Source of the DNA: Halobellus salinus
Lineage (GTDB): Archaea > Halobacteriota > Halobacteria > Halobacteriales > Haloferacaceae
Direction of reading: 5' to 3'
NCBI RefSeq assembly: GCF_014646875.1
Contig: NZ_BMOC01000007.1
Coordinates: forward strand, 80,329 to 144,328
DNA length: 64,000 nt
Positions 34,976 through 43,602 of the stretch are shown here, in pieces. Both the position numbers and the translations under genes were made by a program. How positions within the stretch are numbered: the first letter of the stretch is position 1; each line of letters starts with the position of its first letter. Under the pieces are notes generated by a model. That model worked only from the letters and a program-made list of their open reading frames with translations. It made no database searches and had not been told where the DNA came from.

Positions 34976-35626
34976 TCAGTCGTCGGCCTCCCCAGCCAGC
35001 CGCGACGGCGGCGGGTACTGCGGATCACGTTCCTCCGCGGGGGCCCGGCCTCCCGGGCCGGTCGATCCGGGAACCACACACCGGTCGGCGCGACGGTTCA
35101 CGTGGGTGTAGTCTTCCGGGGCGTTCGCCAGCGGGTGGGCGGGGTTCTCCCGCCCGTCGATCCGGGCGGCTCTGAGCTCTCCGAAGCCCGCGATCCGGGC
35201 GCGGATCCCCCGCCAGTGAGACTCCCCACCCGGCGGCACCCGGCCACGCCCCGTCGGGCGCCAGTCGGCGTCGCCGCCGCCGGCCAGGACTTCGGCGTTG
35301 ACCGCGGCCGCGAGTTCGTCGTGGTCGACGAGCACGCCGATCCGGGCGTGGTCCGGGGTCCGGGCAGCGAGCACGTCGAGGCCGAGGTGGAGCGCGCGAT
35401 ACTCCGCGACGTTGTTGTCGGGGGCGGCGTCGGGGACGGACACGCGGGCGACCCGGCTGCCGTCCCGGGTTTCGATCACGGCGCCGAGCCCGCCGCCACT
35501 CCGCCGGTAAGAGCCATCGGTCGCGACGTAGAAGTGGCGGTGGTGGGTTCGCGGCGGGTGCGCGATGTGTGGTGTCGGCGCGTCGTCGAACAGGTCACGG
35601 AGCGTCGACCGGCCGTGAGCGGCCAT
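34976..35626 (-). CDS. Ribonuclease H-like protein (RNase HI family)
   Basis: This 216-residue protein of the archaeal RNase HI group has the acidic active site readable as D37 in VATDGSYRRSGGGLGAV, E75 in NNVAEYRALHLGLD and D101 in VLVDHDELAAAVN. It would cut RNA in RNA/DNA hybrids or act in a reverse-transcriptase-like RNase H role. The last 60 residues are a proline- and arginine-rich extension without a known domain. The CBS-domain gene diverges from it across 96 bases. Confidence 0.87.
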   Translation of the reverse strand: MAAHGRSTLRDLFDDAPTPHIAHPPRTHHRHFYVATDGSYRRSGGGLGAVIETRDGSRVARVSVPDAAPDNNVAEYRALHLGLDVLAARTPDHARIGVLVDHDELAAAVNAEVLAGGGDADWRPTGRGRVPPGGESHWRGIRARIAGFGELRAARIDGRENPAHPLANAPEDYTHVNRRADRCVVPGSTGPGGRAPAEERDPQYPPPSRLAGEADD

Positions 35627-35722
35627 ACACTCGCTTGCGAGCGGCGGTTGATAAAGATGTCCCGCGGTGGATCGGACCTCACTGTCGACACGCTTAGGCA
35701 GCGAGCCGACGAACAGCCCGGT

Positions 35723-36238
35723 ATGGCCCCCGCTTCATCCTTGATTGCGGCCGATTTGATGACGACCGACGTCGACACCGTCGCGCCCGACGACGACATC
35801 GGCGAGGTGCTCGGCCGACTCGCCCGTGCGGAGTTCAACGGGGTTCCGGTTATCGACGACGGCGCCCTCGTCGGGATCGTGACCCAACGCGACCTCGTCG
35901 GCCTGTTCGAGACCGAGGACCGGACGCTCTGGATCCCGGTCGGGTTTCCGCCGTTTCTGGAGACGCTCACCTACGCCGTCGACGTGTCGTGGGACGATCT
36001 CGACCTGGGGATCGACCTCCTGCGCAACACCAACAAACCGGTTCGGTCGGTGATGACCACGGACCTCGTGACCGTCGACCGCGAGGCGTCGCTCGACGGC
36101 CTGCTGAACCTGCTCGCCGACGAGGAGCGCGACATCAACCGGGTGCCGGTGGTCGACGGCGACGAACTCGTCGGGATCGTCGCCCGCCAGGACGTGCTCC
36201 GGGCGCTCCGCGACGAGCGCCGGGCGGGCGGGGCGTAG
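35723..36238 (+). CDS. CBS-domain pair protein
   Basis: This 171-residue protein consists of two CBS motifs (LIAADLMTTDVDTVAPDDDI to LVGIVTQRDLVGLF, and VRSVMTTDLVTVDREASLDG to LVGIVARQDVLRALRD), which together form a Bateman module that binds adenosine nucleotides. It has no other domain, so it probably regulates a partner enzyme or channel according to energy state (inference). The ATG at 35723 was chosen because the first CBS helix begins soon after; an in-frame ATG at 35657 is possible. Confidence 0.88.
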   Translation: MAPASSLIAADLMTTDVDTVAPDDDIGEVLGRLARAEFNGVPVIDDGALVGIVTQRDLVGLFETEDRTLWIPVGFPPFLETLTYAVDVSWDDLDLGIDLLRNTNKPVRSVMTTDLVTVDREASLDGLLNLLADEERDINRVPVVDGDELVGIVARQDVLRALRDERRAGGA

Positions 36239-36283
36239 CGCGTCGGCGCCGCGGCGTTTCGCCGACCCGGTGACCCCGGCCGA

Positions 36284-36559
36284 TCAGAACGGCTCCTCGC
36301 CCCGTCGTTCGTTGAGCGCGTCGCTTATCAGGAACGCCCCGTCGTCGTCGAACCCGTAGGTGGTCGCGTTCGCACCGCCGTCGACGACGATCGCGAGCCG
36401 GCCCGCGTAGGAGGCGTCGCCCGTCTCGTACCCCTCAATGACGGTCACGGGGAACCCGTCAGTCGAGAACCGGTCGCCGAACGCGTAGTAGTCGTTGTGC
36501 GCGGTTTCGATCCGGTCGCGCTCGTCGTCGGTCGGGGGTCGGGCGGTGAACTCCTCCAT
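36284..36559 (-). CDS. Small acidic haloarchaeal protein
   Basis: This 91-residue protein (MEEFTARPPTDDERDRIETA and VTVIEGYETGDASYAGRLAI) has an alpha/beta composition, no cysteines and a strongly acidic surface typical of halophile proteins. I do not recognise the family. It diverges from the EamA transporter gene; the 84-base spacer would hold both promoters. Confidence 0.7.
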   Translation of the reverse strand: MEEFTARPPTDDERDRIETAHNDYYAFGDRFSTDGFPVTVIEGYETGDASYAGRLAIVVDGGANATTYGFDDDGAFLISDALNERRGEEPF

Positions 36560-36643
36560 CGGATCGAGAAGATCAGTCGGACGGCAAAAAACCGCCGGCC
36601 CACGAACGAAACGTTCAGGCCGGCGGGGCGACCCACTCCGGGT

Positions 36644-37573
36644 GTGAGCCGGTACCGAAACCTCCTGTTGTTCCTACTGCTCGCAACCGCGTGGGGTTCG
36701 GCGTTCATGGCCATCAAGGCGGGGTTGGCCGACATCCCGCCGGTGCTCTTCGCGGCGTTCCGGTACGACATCGCGGGAGTGTTGATGCTGGGGTACGCGT
36801 TCTACGCCACCGACACCCCGATCCCACGGACGCGTGGACAGTGGGGTCTCGTCGCGGTCGGGGCCACACTGATCATCGCGGGCTATCACACCCTGCTTTT
36901 CATCGGCGAGACCGACCCCGCTGTCACCTCCGCGGCGGCCGCGGTGATCGTCAGTCTCAGTCCCGTACTGACGACGGGGTTCGCTCGGGTGTTTCTGTCC
37001 GACGAGCGGCTGACCCTTGTCGGGCTCGCGGGGCTGCTCTTGGGGCTGGTCGGGGTTGTCGTCCTGTCGAACCCCGATCCGGATAACCTGCTCGCCGGCG
37101 GTGCCGTGGCGAAGCTCCTGGTCTTCGGCGCGGCCGCCGCGTTCGCGCTCGGGTCGGTTCTGACCCGCCGGATCGAAGCCGAGCTCCCGGTCGAGACGAT
37201 GGAGGCGTGGGCGATGGTCGGCGGCGCCCTGATCATGCACGGCATAAGTCTCGGGTTAGGGGAGTCAGTCGCGGACGTAGCGTGGACCGTTGAAGCGGTC
37301 GCGGCGCTGGGGTACCTCTCGGTCGTCGCGAGCGCGCTCGGGTTCCTCGTCTACTTCGACCTCCTGGACCGGTTGGGACCGATCCAAATCAACTTGGTCT
37401 CGTACGTCGCGCCGATCTCCGCGGCGATCGCGGGGTGGGTCGTGCTCGCCGAGGTGCCGACGACCAACACCGCGATCGGATTCGTCGTCATCTTCGCCGG
37501 ATTCGTGTTGGTGAAGCGGCGAGCGATCCGGTCGGAGATCCCGCGGCTCCGGCGACTGGTGTCGCGATCGTAG
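36644..37573 (+). CDS. EamA/DMT-superfamily transporter
   Basis: This 309-residue permease has ten membrane segments in two EamA repeats. The first starts YRNLLLFLLLATAWGSAFMA with the typical WGS signature. The second ends with GPIQINLVSYVAPISAAIAG and VVIFAGFVLVKRRAI. Substrates in the family range from metabolites to amino acids and cannot be predicted. The GTG at 36644 (VSRYRN) gives the short cytoplasmic N-terminus. The next gene is convergent. Confidence 0.9.
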   Translation: MSRYRNLLLFLLLATAWGSAFMAIKAGLADIPPVLFAAFRYDIAGVLMLGYAFYATDTPIPRTRGQWGLVAVGATLIIAGYHTLLFIGETDPAVTSAAAAVIVSLSPVLTTGFARVFLSDERLTLVGLAGLLLGLVGVVVLSNPDPDNLLAGGAVAKLLVFGAAAAFALGSVLTRRIEAELPVETMEAWAMVGGALIMHGISLGLGESVADVAWTVEAVAALGYLSVVASALGFLVYFDLLDRLGPIQINLVSYVAPISAAIAGWVVLAEVPTTNTAIGFVVIFAGFVLVKRRAIRSEIPRLRRLVSRS

Positions 37574-37587
37574 TCCCCCTCCGGAGG

Positions 37588-38742
37588 TCAGAACAGCCGT
37601 TCGGAGGCCAGTTCCGCCCCGTCGACCAGCGACTCGAGTTTCCTCCAGGCGATCTCGGGGTGGAGTGCGCCGAAGCCCGCGAACGTCCCCAGTCCACAGT
37701 CCGCACCGGCGACGACCCGCGTCGGGTCACCGACCGCGTCGGCGAAGGTCTCGATCCGGTCGGCGATCACCGCCGGTGGTTCGACGTAGTTGATGTTCAC
37801 GTCGATCACGCCCGGAACGAACACCCAGTCGTCGGGGAGGTCCGCCTCCGCGAGGGTGACGTGATCGTGTTGGTGACACGGGTTCGCCTGTTCCAGCAGG
37901 AACCCGCCGACGTCAGCCTCCGTCAGGTGGGGTAGCACTTTCTCCAACGCGATGTCGTGGTGGTGCGGGCCCTCGTAGTTCCCCCAGCACGTGTGGATGC
38001 GGACCTGCTCGCGCGGGACGTTCTCGAGGGCCCGGTTGAGCGCCGCGACGTGCGTCTCGACGACCTCGACGAACTCCTCGTCGGTCCGATGTTTGAACTT
38101 CAGGTGTCGACCCCCGAGCAGGTCGGGGGCGTCGATCTGTAGTGTCGCCCCGGTCTCCGCGACGAGTTCGTACTCCGTCCGGAGCGCCTCGGCGACCGCG
38201 TCAGTCAACGCTTCGTGACTCCCGTAGTACTCGTTACCGAGGTACGACGAGACCGTCCCGGGCGCGGCAGCGGTCACGAACGTCCCTTTGAAGTCGGCGT
38301 CGACGGCGTCTATCGCGTTGTCGAGGCGGGCGCATTCGGTCCGGGCGGCCGCCTCACCACGGTACTCGATCGGTCCCGTCGCGGCGGGGATGGTCGCGTC
38401 CGGATCGGACCACTCGCCGAACGTCGGCACCTGTTCTGCGTACGTCGGGAACTCCTCCAAGTCGGCCCACTGGATCGCGGGGACCTCGCCCTCGAATCCG
38501 GACAGCCGGTCGACGACGTACGTCACGAACGACGGGCGACCCTGCTCGCCGCCGGTCGCGATGTCGATGCCGATCTCGTCCTGTCTGGCAACGACGGATT
38601 CGGTGGCTTCCTGGATCGCCCCGTCGAGGGCGTCGGCTGTCCCGTCGTCGCGTTGGAAACGCTCGAGCAACGACTCCGGCCGGGGCAGGCTTCCAACGTG
38701 GGTCGTGAGAATCCTGTCGTGGCTGCGGGTTGGTGCGCTCAC
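37588..38742 (-). CDS. Cobalamin-independent methionine synthase-like (MetE C-terminal family) protein
   Basis: This protein of about 384 residues contains the MetE catalytic barrel without the N-terminal half. It starts RILTTHVGSLPRPESLL and shows the zinc ligands as HTCWGNYEGPHHHD (His and Cys), a glutamate region GGFLLEQANPC and the last cysteine in VAGADCGLGTFAGFG. Members use zinc to activate a thiol for methyl or alkyl transfer. Archaeal versions may methylate homocysteine from a corrinoid protein rather than from folate. The start is a GTG at 38740-38742, with an upstream GTG at 38764-38766 possible. A strikingly AT-rich 65-base stretch lies upstream. Confidence 0.85.
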   Translation of the reverse strand: MSAPTRSHDRILTTHVGSLPRPESLLERFQRDDGTADALDGAIQEATESVVARQDEIGIDIATGGEQGRPSFVTYVVDRLSGFEGEVPAIQWADLEEFPTYAEQVPTFGEWSDPDATIPAATGPIEYRGEAAARTECARLDNAIDAVDADFKGTFVTAAAPGTVSSYLGNEYYGSHEALTDAVAEALRTEYELVAETGATLQIDAPDLLGGRHLKFKHRTDEEFVEVVETHVAALNRALENVPREQVRIHTCWGNYEGPHHHDIALEKVLPHLTEADVGGFLLEQANPCHQHDHVTLAEADLPDDWVFVPGVIDVNINYVEPPAVIADRIETFADAVGDPTRVVAGADCGLGTFAGFGALHPEIAWRKLESLVDGAELASERLF

Positions 38743-38762
38743 ACGTCGACCGTACGTCACTG

Positions 38763-38830
38763 GCACAATAATACTTACTGTAGCGCATATTATATCCTGT
38801 ATATATTTCCTATAGTTATTATTTGCCGCA
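38763..38830 (-). promoter_or_regulatory. AT-rich promoter region of the MetE-like gene
   Basis: This 68-base island is very AT-rich (for example GTATATATTTCC and ATAATAATAC) within GC-rich DNA. It contains several overlapping TATA-like elements upstream of the minus-strand MetE-like gene and sits directly at its 5' end. The element used cannot be fixed from sequence. Confidence 0.5.
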
Positions 38831-38991
38831 GCAGGTGGTGCTGCACCGGACGGGAGGACGGGACGTTGCGGCGGAGAGACTCGCCCGAGTCGTTCCGCGT
38901 GGGCACACGTACGGCGGAGAAGACAGGGTCCGAGTCCGGTGCGTGGCGGGAGTTGGCGGCGACCCTGGCGAAACGACCGCTACCGGTCCGG

Positions 38992-39603
38992 TCACACCTC
39001 AATGTCGTCCGTGTGGAACGCACCCTCATCGACCTCGGGGTCGTACTCCTCGACCGCCGAAAGGATCATCTCCAGGGTCGACTCGGGGCTCCACCGCGCG
39101 GTGTTGATCGCCAGGTCGTAGAAGGAGCGGTCGTCGACGTCGATGCCGTAGTACGAGCGGTACCGGCCGGCCTCGCTAACCTCCCGGACGCGCATCTCGG
39201 CCTCCATCTCTTCTCTGTCCGCTGTCCGCTCGACGCGGACCTCGTCGGGGGCGTCCAACCAGACCCGGAGGTCCGCGCGGTTGCCCGCGAGCCACCCCGC
39301 GAGCCGGGATTCGAGAACGAACGGCTTGTTCGACGCGCCCCACTTCTCGGCGATCGTCCGGAGGCGGCGGTCCAACGCGCGGTCGATCTCGTCGGTCTCG
39401 TCTGTCTTCGCGATGAGTTGCGACAGCGACATCCCCCGGTCGTCGGCCAGCTCCCGGAAGATGTCGCCGCCGGAGACGTAGCCGCAGTCGAGCGCCGTCG
39501 ACAACCCTTCACACACCGTGGTGGCACCGCACCCCGGGGGTCCCGAGACGGTGATGAACAGGTTACTGTCGACCGACCGCGTCGGAAGGTCGTCGTCAGT
39601 CAT
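38992..39603 (-). CDS. Cytidylate kinase-like P-loop kinase
   Basis: This 203-residue nucleoside monophosphate kinase of the archaeal Cmk type has the P-loop FITVSGPPGCGATTVCEGLS (21-29). This is followed by YVSGGDIFRELADDRGMSLS with the substrate-binding acidic segment, FVLESRLAGWLAG, WLDAPDEVRVERTADRE and the lid VSEAGRYRSYYGIDVDD. It probably phosphorylates CMP or dCMP, or acts as the AAA-type cytidylate kinase seen near ribosomal genes. The ATG at 39601-39603 is the first in frame before the P-loop with an acidic leader. Confidence 0.87.
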   Translation of the reverse strand: MTDDDLPTRSVDSNLFITVSGPPGCGATTVCEGLSTALDCGYVSGGDIFRELADDRGMSLSQLIAKTDETDEIDRALDRRLRTIAEKWGASNKPFVLESRLAGWLAGNRADLRVWLDAPDEVRVERTADREEMEAEMRVREVSEAGRYRSYYGIDVDDRSFYDLAINTARWSPESTLEMILSAVEEYDPEVDEGAFHTDDIEV

Positions 39604-39968
39604 AGTCGGCGGTTGTCGCCTGCACACTAAAAGCCGCTGGGAGACGCCGGTAAGGGCGTGCGAGAGAGTCACACGGACGGCTCAGGCAGCACACAGCGGC
39701 AGCGAGGCGGAGCGTCGGTCCCGGCCGGCGTGCGTGGCCGTCGAAATCGGACGGAGCCGCTGCCCGCCACCATCGCGGGGTCCGTGTTTCGCGTCGTCTT
39801 CTCGACACTTGAGCTCGTGAGAACGATCCAGATCAGAGTATAAACGTTTTTCGCGGCGCTAATCGACGCATAAAATGTCGATCGAGTCGGTGTGCGGTCC
39901 TGAAATCGGGTGAAAACGCGCCAACGCTCTGGCGGCTATATGATCCCCCGAGCCGTGTGTCCGGGTAG
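39604..39968. other. Intergenic stretch with promoter-like elements but no gene
   Basis: About 365 bases without a credible gene. AGTATAAACG at 39837-39846 looks like a TATA element with no gene after it. A short hairpin CGACGCATAAAATGTCG follows near 39864. The TATA box of the next gene is near 39936. Confidence 0.5.
39936..39943 (+). promoter_or_regulatory. TATA box of the small membrane protein gene
   Basis: CTATATGA is centred about 29 bases before the ATG at 39969. Confidence 0.5.
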
Positions 39969-40250
39969 ATGTCGAGTTCCCACCCGCCGTTCGGCTCCGA
40001 ACGCGTCCGCCGGGTCCGTGAAGCGATCGAATCGCCGCCCGCTGGGCTGTCGACACCGGTTGCGTACCTCACTGCGCCGATCCGGTTCGTGGCCTTCTGG
40101 ATGGCGGTCGCGCTGCCGTTCCTCTCGCTCCCGCTTCTCGTGGGGGGACTCGGAGGGAGCGAACCCGTCGTTCTCGGCGCGCTGCTCGCGGTGAACGTCG
40201 TCGCGCTCGTGGTCGGGCACGGCTACCGCGCGGACAACGGCGCCGCGTGA
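39969..40250 (+). CDS. Small two-helix membrane protein
   Basis: This 93-residue protein has a basic/polar N-terminus (SERVRRVREAIESPPAG) and two membrane segments (about 38-58 and 65-83). I do not recognise a family. Its own promoter is visible upstream. The following DUF1684 gene starts 125 bases later in the same direction. Confidence 0.7.
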   Translation: MSSSHPPFGSERVRRVREAIESPPAGLSTPVAYLTAPIRFVAFWMAVALPFLSLPLLVGGLGGSEPVVLGALLAVNVVALVVGHGYRADNGAA

Positions 40251-40374
40251 CCCGGTCGGGGGAGTCTGGGCCGTCCGGCCGTCGAACCGCCCTCCGTCGG
40301 GCGCTCACTCGAGGCCTGTCGAGTCGCTCCACGCGGACCGTTAGACGTTACGGGACGGACGGTCTACGCCGAGT

Positions 40375-40956
40375 ATGGCAGACACACCGGACGACACAGT
40401 CGACGGGTACGTCGCCGACCTCCGCGCGAACCGCGAGGAAAAAGACGACTTTTTCTCCGACCACCCGCAGTCGCCGATCCCGCCGGAACACCGCGAGGCG
40501 TTCTCGGGGCTGGACTACTTCGATCCCGCTCTCGACTACCGGGTTGAGGCGTCGGTCACCGTCCACGACGACCCCGACCCGGTGCCCATAGAGACCACCG
40601 CCGGCAACGAGGTCCGGTACGTCCGGGTCGTGACGTTCGGCTTCGACCTCGGCGGCGAGGCCGTCGAACTCCACGGCTACAAGCAGCGGCCCGAGGACGA
40701 CGAGGAAGCCGTGTTCGTCCCGTTCCGCGACAAGACCACGGGGCAGGAGTCCTACCGCGGGGGGCGCTACCTCGAACTCCACCCCGAGGGCGACCTCGGC
40801 GACGGCGACGGCGACGTCGTCACGCTGGATTGCAACCTGGCGTACACCCCCTTCTGCGCGTTCAGCGACACGTTCTCGTGTCCGCTCCCGCCCGAGGAGA
40901 ACTGGCTCGACGTCGCGGTTCGGGCCGGCGAGCGCGGGTGGGACCCAGGGGAGTAG
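40375..40956 (+). CDS. DUF1684 family protein
   Basis: This 193-residue protein matches DUF1684. The opening helix REEKDDFFSDHPQSPIPPEH is characteristic, and the C-terminal block SYRGGRYLELHPEG, then LDCNLAYTPFCAFSDTFSC, PLPPEENWLDVAVRAGE is near-diagnostic. Two or three cysteines (LDCNLAYTPFC and FSCPLPP) are conserved in the family. Function is unknown; it is probably cytosolic. Confidence 0.9.
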   Translation: MADTPDDTVDGYVADLRANREEKDDFFSDHPQSPIPPEHREAFSGLDYFDPALDYRVEASVTVHDDPDPVPIETTAGNEVRYVRVVTFGFDLGGEAVELHGYKQRPEDDEEAVFVPFRDKTTGQESYRGGRYLELHPEGDLGDGDGDVVTLDCNLAYTPFCAFSDTFSCPLPPEENWLDVAVRAGERGWDPGE

Positions 40957-40996
40957 CCGTCGAAAGGGGTTTGCTTCGGCCGCCGTAGGGGAACGT

Positions 40997-42085
40997 ATGG
41001 ACCCACGCGTCCGCGAACACGCACAGACGGTCGTCGACCACTCCGCCGACATCGGGTCGGGCGATCAGGTCGTGATCAGCGCCCCCGCTGCGGCGTCTGA
41101 TCTCGTGGTCGCGCTCCACGAGGAGTGCGCCGACCGCGGCGCCCATCCGGTCTCACTACACAGCGACTCCCGCGCGAACCGGGCGTTCCTCCGGCACCAC
41201 GACGGCGACTTCGAGACGCCCGAACACCTGCTCGCGATGTACGAGGCGATGGACGCCTATATTGCGGTTCGTGGCGACGTCAACGCCACCGAGACCGCCG
41301 ATATCGACCCCGAGGTCAACGCCGCCTACCGTCGGGCTATGAAACCCGTTCTCGAAGAACGGCTCTCGAAGACGTGGTGTCTCACACAGTACCCCACCTC
41401 CGGCAACGCCCAACTCGCGGGAATGAGCACGGAGGGCTACGAGAACTTCGTGTGGGACGCTGTGGGCCTCGACTGGGACGAACAGCGGAAACACCAGGCG
41501 CGGATGGTCGAGATCCTGGACAACGCCGACGAGGTCCGGATCCGGTCGGGCGAGGAGACCGACGTGCGGATGCGGATCGCGGGCAACACCACACTCAACG
41601 ACTACGGCGAGAAGAACCTTCCCGGCGGCGAGGTGTTCACCGCGCCCGTCAAGGAGTCGGTCGAGGGAGAGGTCTTCTTCGACATGCCGCTGTACCGCCA
41701 GGGTCGGGAGATCGAGGACGTCCGCGTCCGGTTCGAGGACGGCCGGGTCGACTCCTACAGCGCCGGGCGGAACGAGGACGTTCTCGATGGCATCTTCGAG
41801 ACCGACGAGGGCGCGCGGTACCTCGGCGAACTCGGGATCGGGATGAACCGCGCGATCGATCAGTTCTCGTATAACATGCTCTTCGACGAAAAGATGGGCG
41901 ATACGGTGCACATGGCCGTCGGGTCGGCGTACCCCGCGACCGTCGGCGACGAGAACGAGACGAACGAGAGCGCAGAGCACGTGGACATGATCGTCGATAT
42001 GAGCGAGGACTCGGTCATCGAGGTCGACGGCGAGGTCGTCCAGCGGGACGGGACATTTATGTTCGAGGAGAGGCTCGAAGAGTAG
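40997..42085 (+). CDS. M29-family aminopeptidase
   Basis: This 362-residue protein is a metallo-aminopeptidase of the thermophilic M29 family. Recognisable parts are the N-terminal alpha/beta domain (SGDQVVISAPAAASDLVVAL), EVRIRSGEETDVRMRIAGN, the metal-binding glutamates in NLPGGEVFTAPVKESVEGEV, the ELGIGMN segment (LGELGIGMNRAID) and, near the end, FDEKMGDTVHMAVGSAYP. In this region the histidine and aspartate ligands are HMAVG and HVDMIVDMS. It would remove N-terminal residues from peptides in the cytosol. The start follows DUF1684 after 40 bases in the same direction. Confidence 0.9.
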   Translation: MDPRVREHAQTVVDHSADIGSGDQVVISAPAAASDLVVALHEECADRGAHPVSLHSDSRANRAFLRHHDGDFETPEHLLAMYEAMDAYIAVRGDVNATETADIDPEVNAAYRRAMKPVLEERLSKTWCLTQYPTSGNAQLAGMSTEGYENFVWDAVGLDWDEQRKHQARMVEILDNADEVRIRSGEETDVRMRIAGNTTLNDYGEKNLPGGEVFTAPVKESVEGEVFFDMPLYRQGREIEDVRVRFEDGRVDSYSAGRNEDVLDGIFETDEGARYLGELGIGMNRAIDQFSYNMLFDEKMGDTVHMAVGSAYPATVGDENETNESAEHVDMIVDMSEDSVIEVDGEVVQRDGTFMFEERLEE

Positions 42086-42133
42086 GACGGATCGTTGTCA
42101 GGGACCTCACACGGCCAAAGCCGCGGACGGACC

Positions 42134-42334
42134 TCAGGCGTCGAACCCGTTCCGCCTGAGTGCCTCCGCCAGGTCGCCGTCGGGGTCGGCCGTGAACTCG
42201 ACTAGCGACGATTCGGGTCGTGTGGTCGTATACAGGTCCGAGTCGATGTTATCGGGAATCTCGTTCGCGTGTGTCTGATCGACAACGGCGACGGATAGCT
42301 TCGGCCCCGTGTCGGTGTCTGATGACTCACTCAT
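42134..42334 (-). CDS. Small acidic protein of unknown function
   Basis: This 66-residue protein (LSVAVVDQTHANEIPDNIDS and YTTTRPESSLVEFTADPDGD) is acidic and without cysteines or membrane segments. No family is recognised. It lies between a convergent peptidase gene and the enolase-like gene on its own strand, 76 bases from the latter's stop. Confidence 0.6.
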   Translation of the reverse strand: MSESSDTDTGPKLSVAVVDQTHANEIPDNIDSDLYTTTRPESSLVEFTADPDGDLAEALRRNGFDA

Positions 42335-42410
42335 CGGTCGTTCCTACGGGCGAGCGATGTTTGGGTTTTGCCATTCGAGGATGTCCGACCACCCGGTGGG
42401 GCGGTCCGGG

Positions 42411-43460
42411 TCACTCCCACGCCAACCCGGTGGTGTTCGTCGGTGCCGCGAGCGGGCTGGTCGCCAGGTCCGTGGGCACGTCGGGGTCGTTGTAGCCGCC
42501 GGGCGCGACGTCGTTCGGGCCCTGGGGGTAGAACAGCGACGCCAGCAGTTGGATGTGGTCGCGGCCGACACCCAACTCGAACTGGCCGCCGCCGTAGAGG
42601 GCGACCCCGCGCGCTTCGGCCCACTCGACTGTCTCGAACAGCGACTCCACTGTGCCGAACCGCGAGGGCTTGACGTTCAGCCACGCGGGCTCGAACGGCA
42701 GGTCCTCAACCGACGCGACGCCCGTGATCGGGTAGTCCCACGAGACCCGCGCTTCCTCGCCGTCGAAGCGGGGTCGCGTCTCCGGCGTGAGTCCGGGGTC
42801 CTCCACGACCGCGCCCGGGAACGCCGAGAGGAGCCGGTCGTAGAGCTCCGGGTCGGGATCGAAGTCGACCCGGGTGCCCTCGTAGAGCCCTTTCAGATCG
42901 AGGATCCGGACCGCGTCGGTCGCCGCGACCGCGTCGATCAGGTCGTCGTCCCACGCCGGTGTGGGGTCGAGTTTGAACTCCGTGTCCGGATAGGCGTCAA
43001 GAACGGCGTCGAGCCGCTCCGTCGTCGGCGGCTCACCCAACCGCATCGACGCGACGAACCGGACGGGATCGGGGTCGCGACCAACCGCCTCGGCAAGCGA
43101 CAGGCCGTTCTGGCGGAGCGCCAGGTCGAGCGCGGCGGATTCGACCGCCCACCGGCGGTACGCCCGGCCCGTCTCACGCTCGGGCGGCTTCGTCGGGAAC
43201 AGGTCGGTGTCGTCGAGGCGGGCCGAAAACGACGCGACCGTGTACTCGCCCGCGAGGTCGAACGTTGCGCCGGCGAGGGCGTCGTGGTCCTCGGTGTCGT
43301 AGGTGACGTCCTCGCCGCGGCCGGTGTGTCCAGTACCGGAGAGGTGGAACGTGGTCGTCGTCCGGACGAACCCGCTCGAGGTGTCGCGGTCGCGGCGCTC
43401 CCACTCGACCGACTCGACCACCAGTGGCAGATCCGCGACGGCGTCGAAGTACTCGTTCAT
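42411..43460 (-). CDS. Enolase-superfamily protein (MLE/OSBS-like)
   Basis: This 349-residue protein has the N-terminal capping domain followed by a barrel with an enolase-superfamily ligand set: Asp in RILDLKGLYEG, Glu in AVVEDPGLTPE and Asp in VSWDYPITGV. Lysines are in EFKLDPTPAWD and WLNVKPSRFG. These match the muconate-lactonising/o-succinylbenzoate-synthase subgroup more than mandelate racemase. Homologues are present in several haloarchaea. The reaction is not assignable. Its start codon is only five bases from the 80-bp palindrome, so its promoter must lie within or beyond that element. Confidence 0.78.
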   Translation of the reverse strand: MNEYFDAVADLPLVVESVEWERRDRDTSSGFVRTTTTFHLSGTGHTGRGEDVTYDTEDHDALAGATFDLAGEYTVASFSARLDDTDLFPTKPPERETGRAYRRWAVESAALDLALRQNGLSLAEAVGRDPDPVRFVASMRLGEPPTTERLDAVLDAYPDTEFKLDPTPAWDDDLIDAVAATDAVRILDLKGLYEGTRVDFDPDPELYDRLLSAFPGAVVEDPGLTPETRPRFDGEEARVSWDYPITGVASVEDLPFEPAWLNVKPSRFGTVESLFETVEWAEARGVALYGGGQFELGVGRDHIQLLASLFYPQGPNDVAPGGYNDPDVPTDLATSPLAAPTNTTGLAWE

Positions 43461-43465
43461 ACCTC

Positions 43466-43545
43466 ATACTGTCGGCTATAACTACGTGAAGATTTTCGAC
43501 ACCCCGGGGTGTCGAAATACGTCACGCGACGATAGCCGACAGTAT
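43466..43545 (+). repeat. 80-bp palindromic element, copy 2
   Basis: Same orientation as copy 1, with one substitution (T to G at the inner end of the right terminal repeat). It lies directly upstream of the enolase-like gene's start codon and just downstream of the DUF1405 gene's stop, so both minus-strand genes border it. Confidence 0.95.
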
Positions 43546-43602
43546 CACAAGACGCGCGAGACGCTGAAAAGCGTAGCCTCGCCACGAGAAGCGCGGGCGT
43601 CG

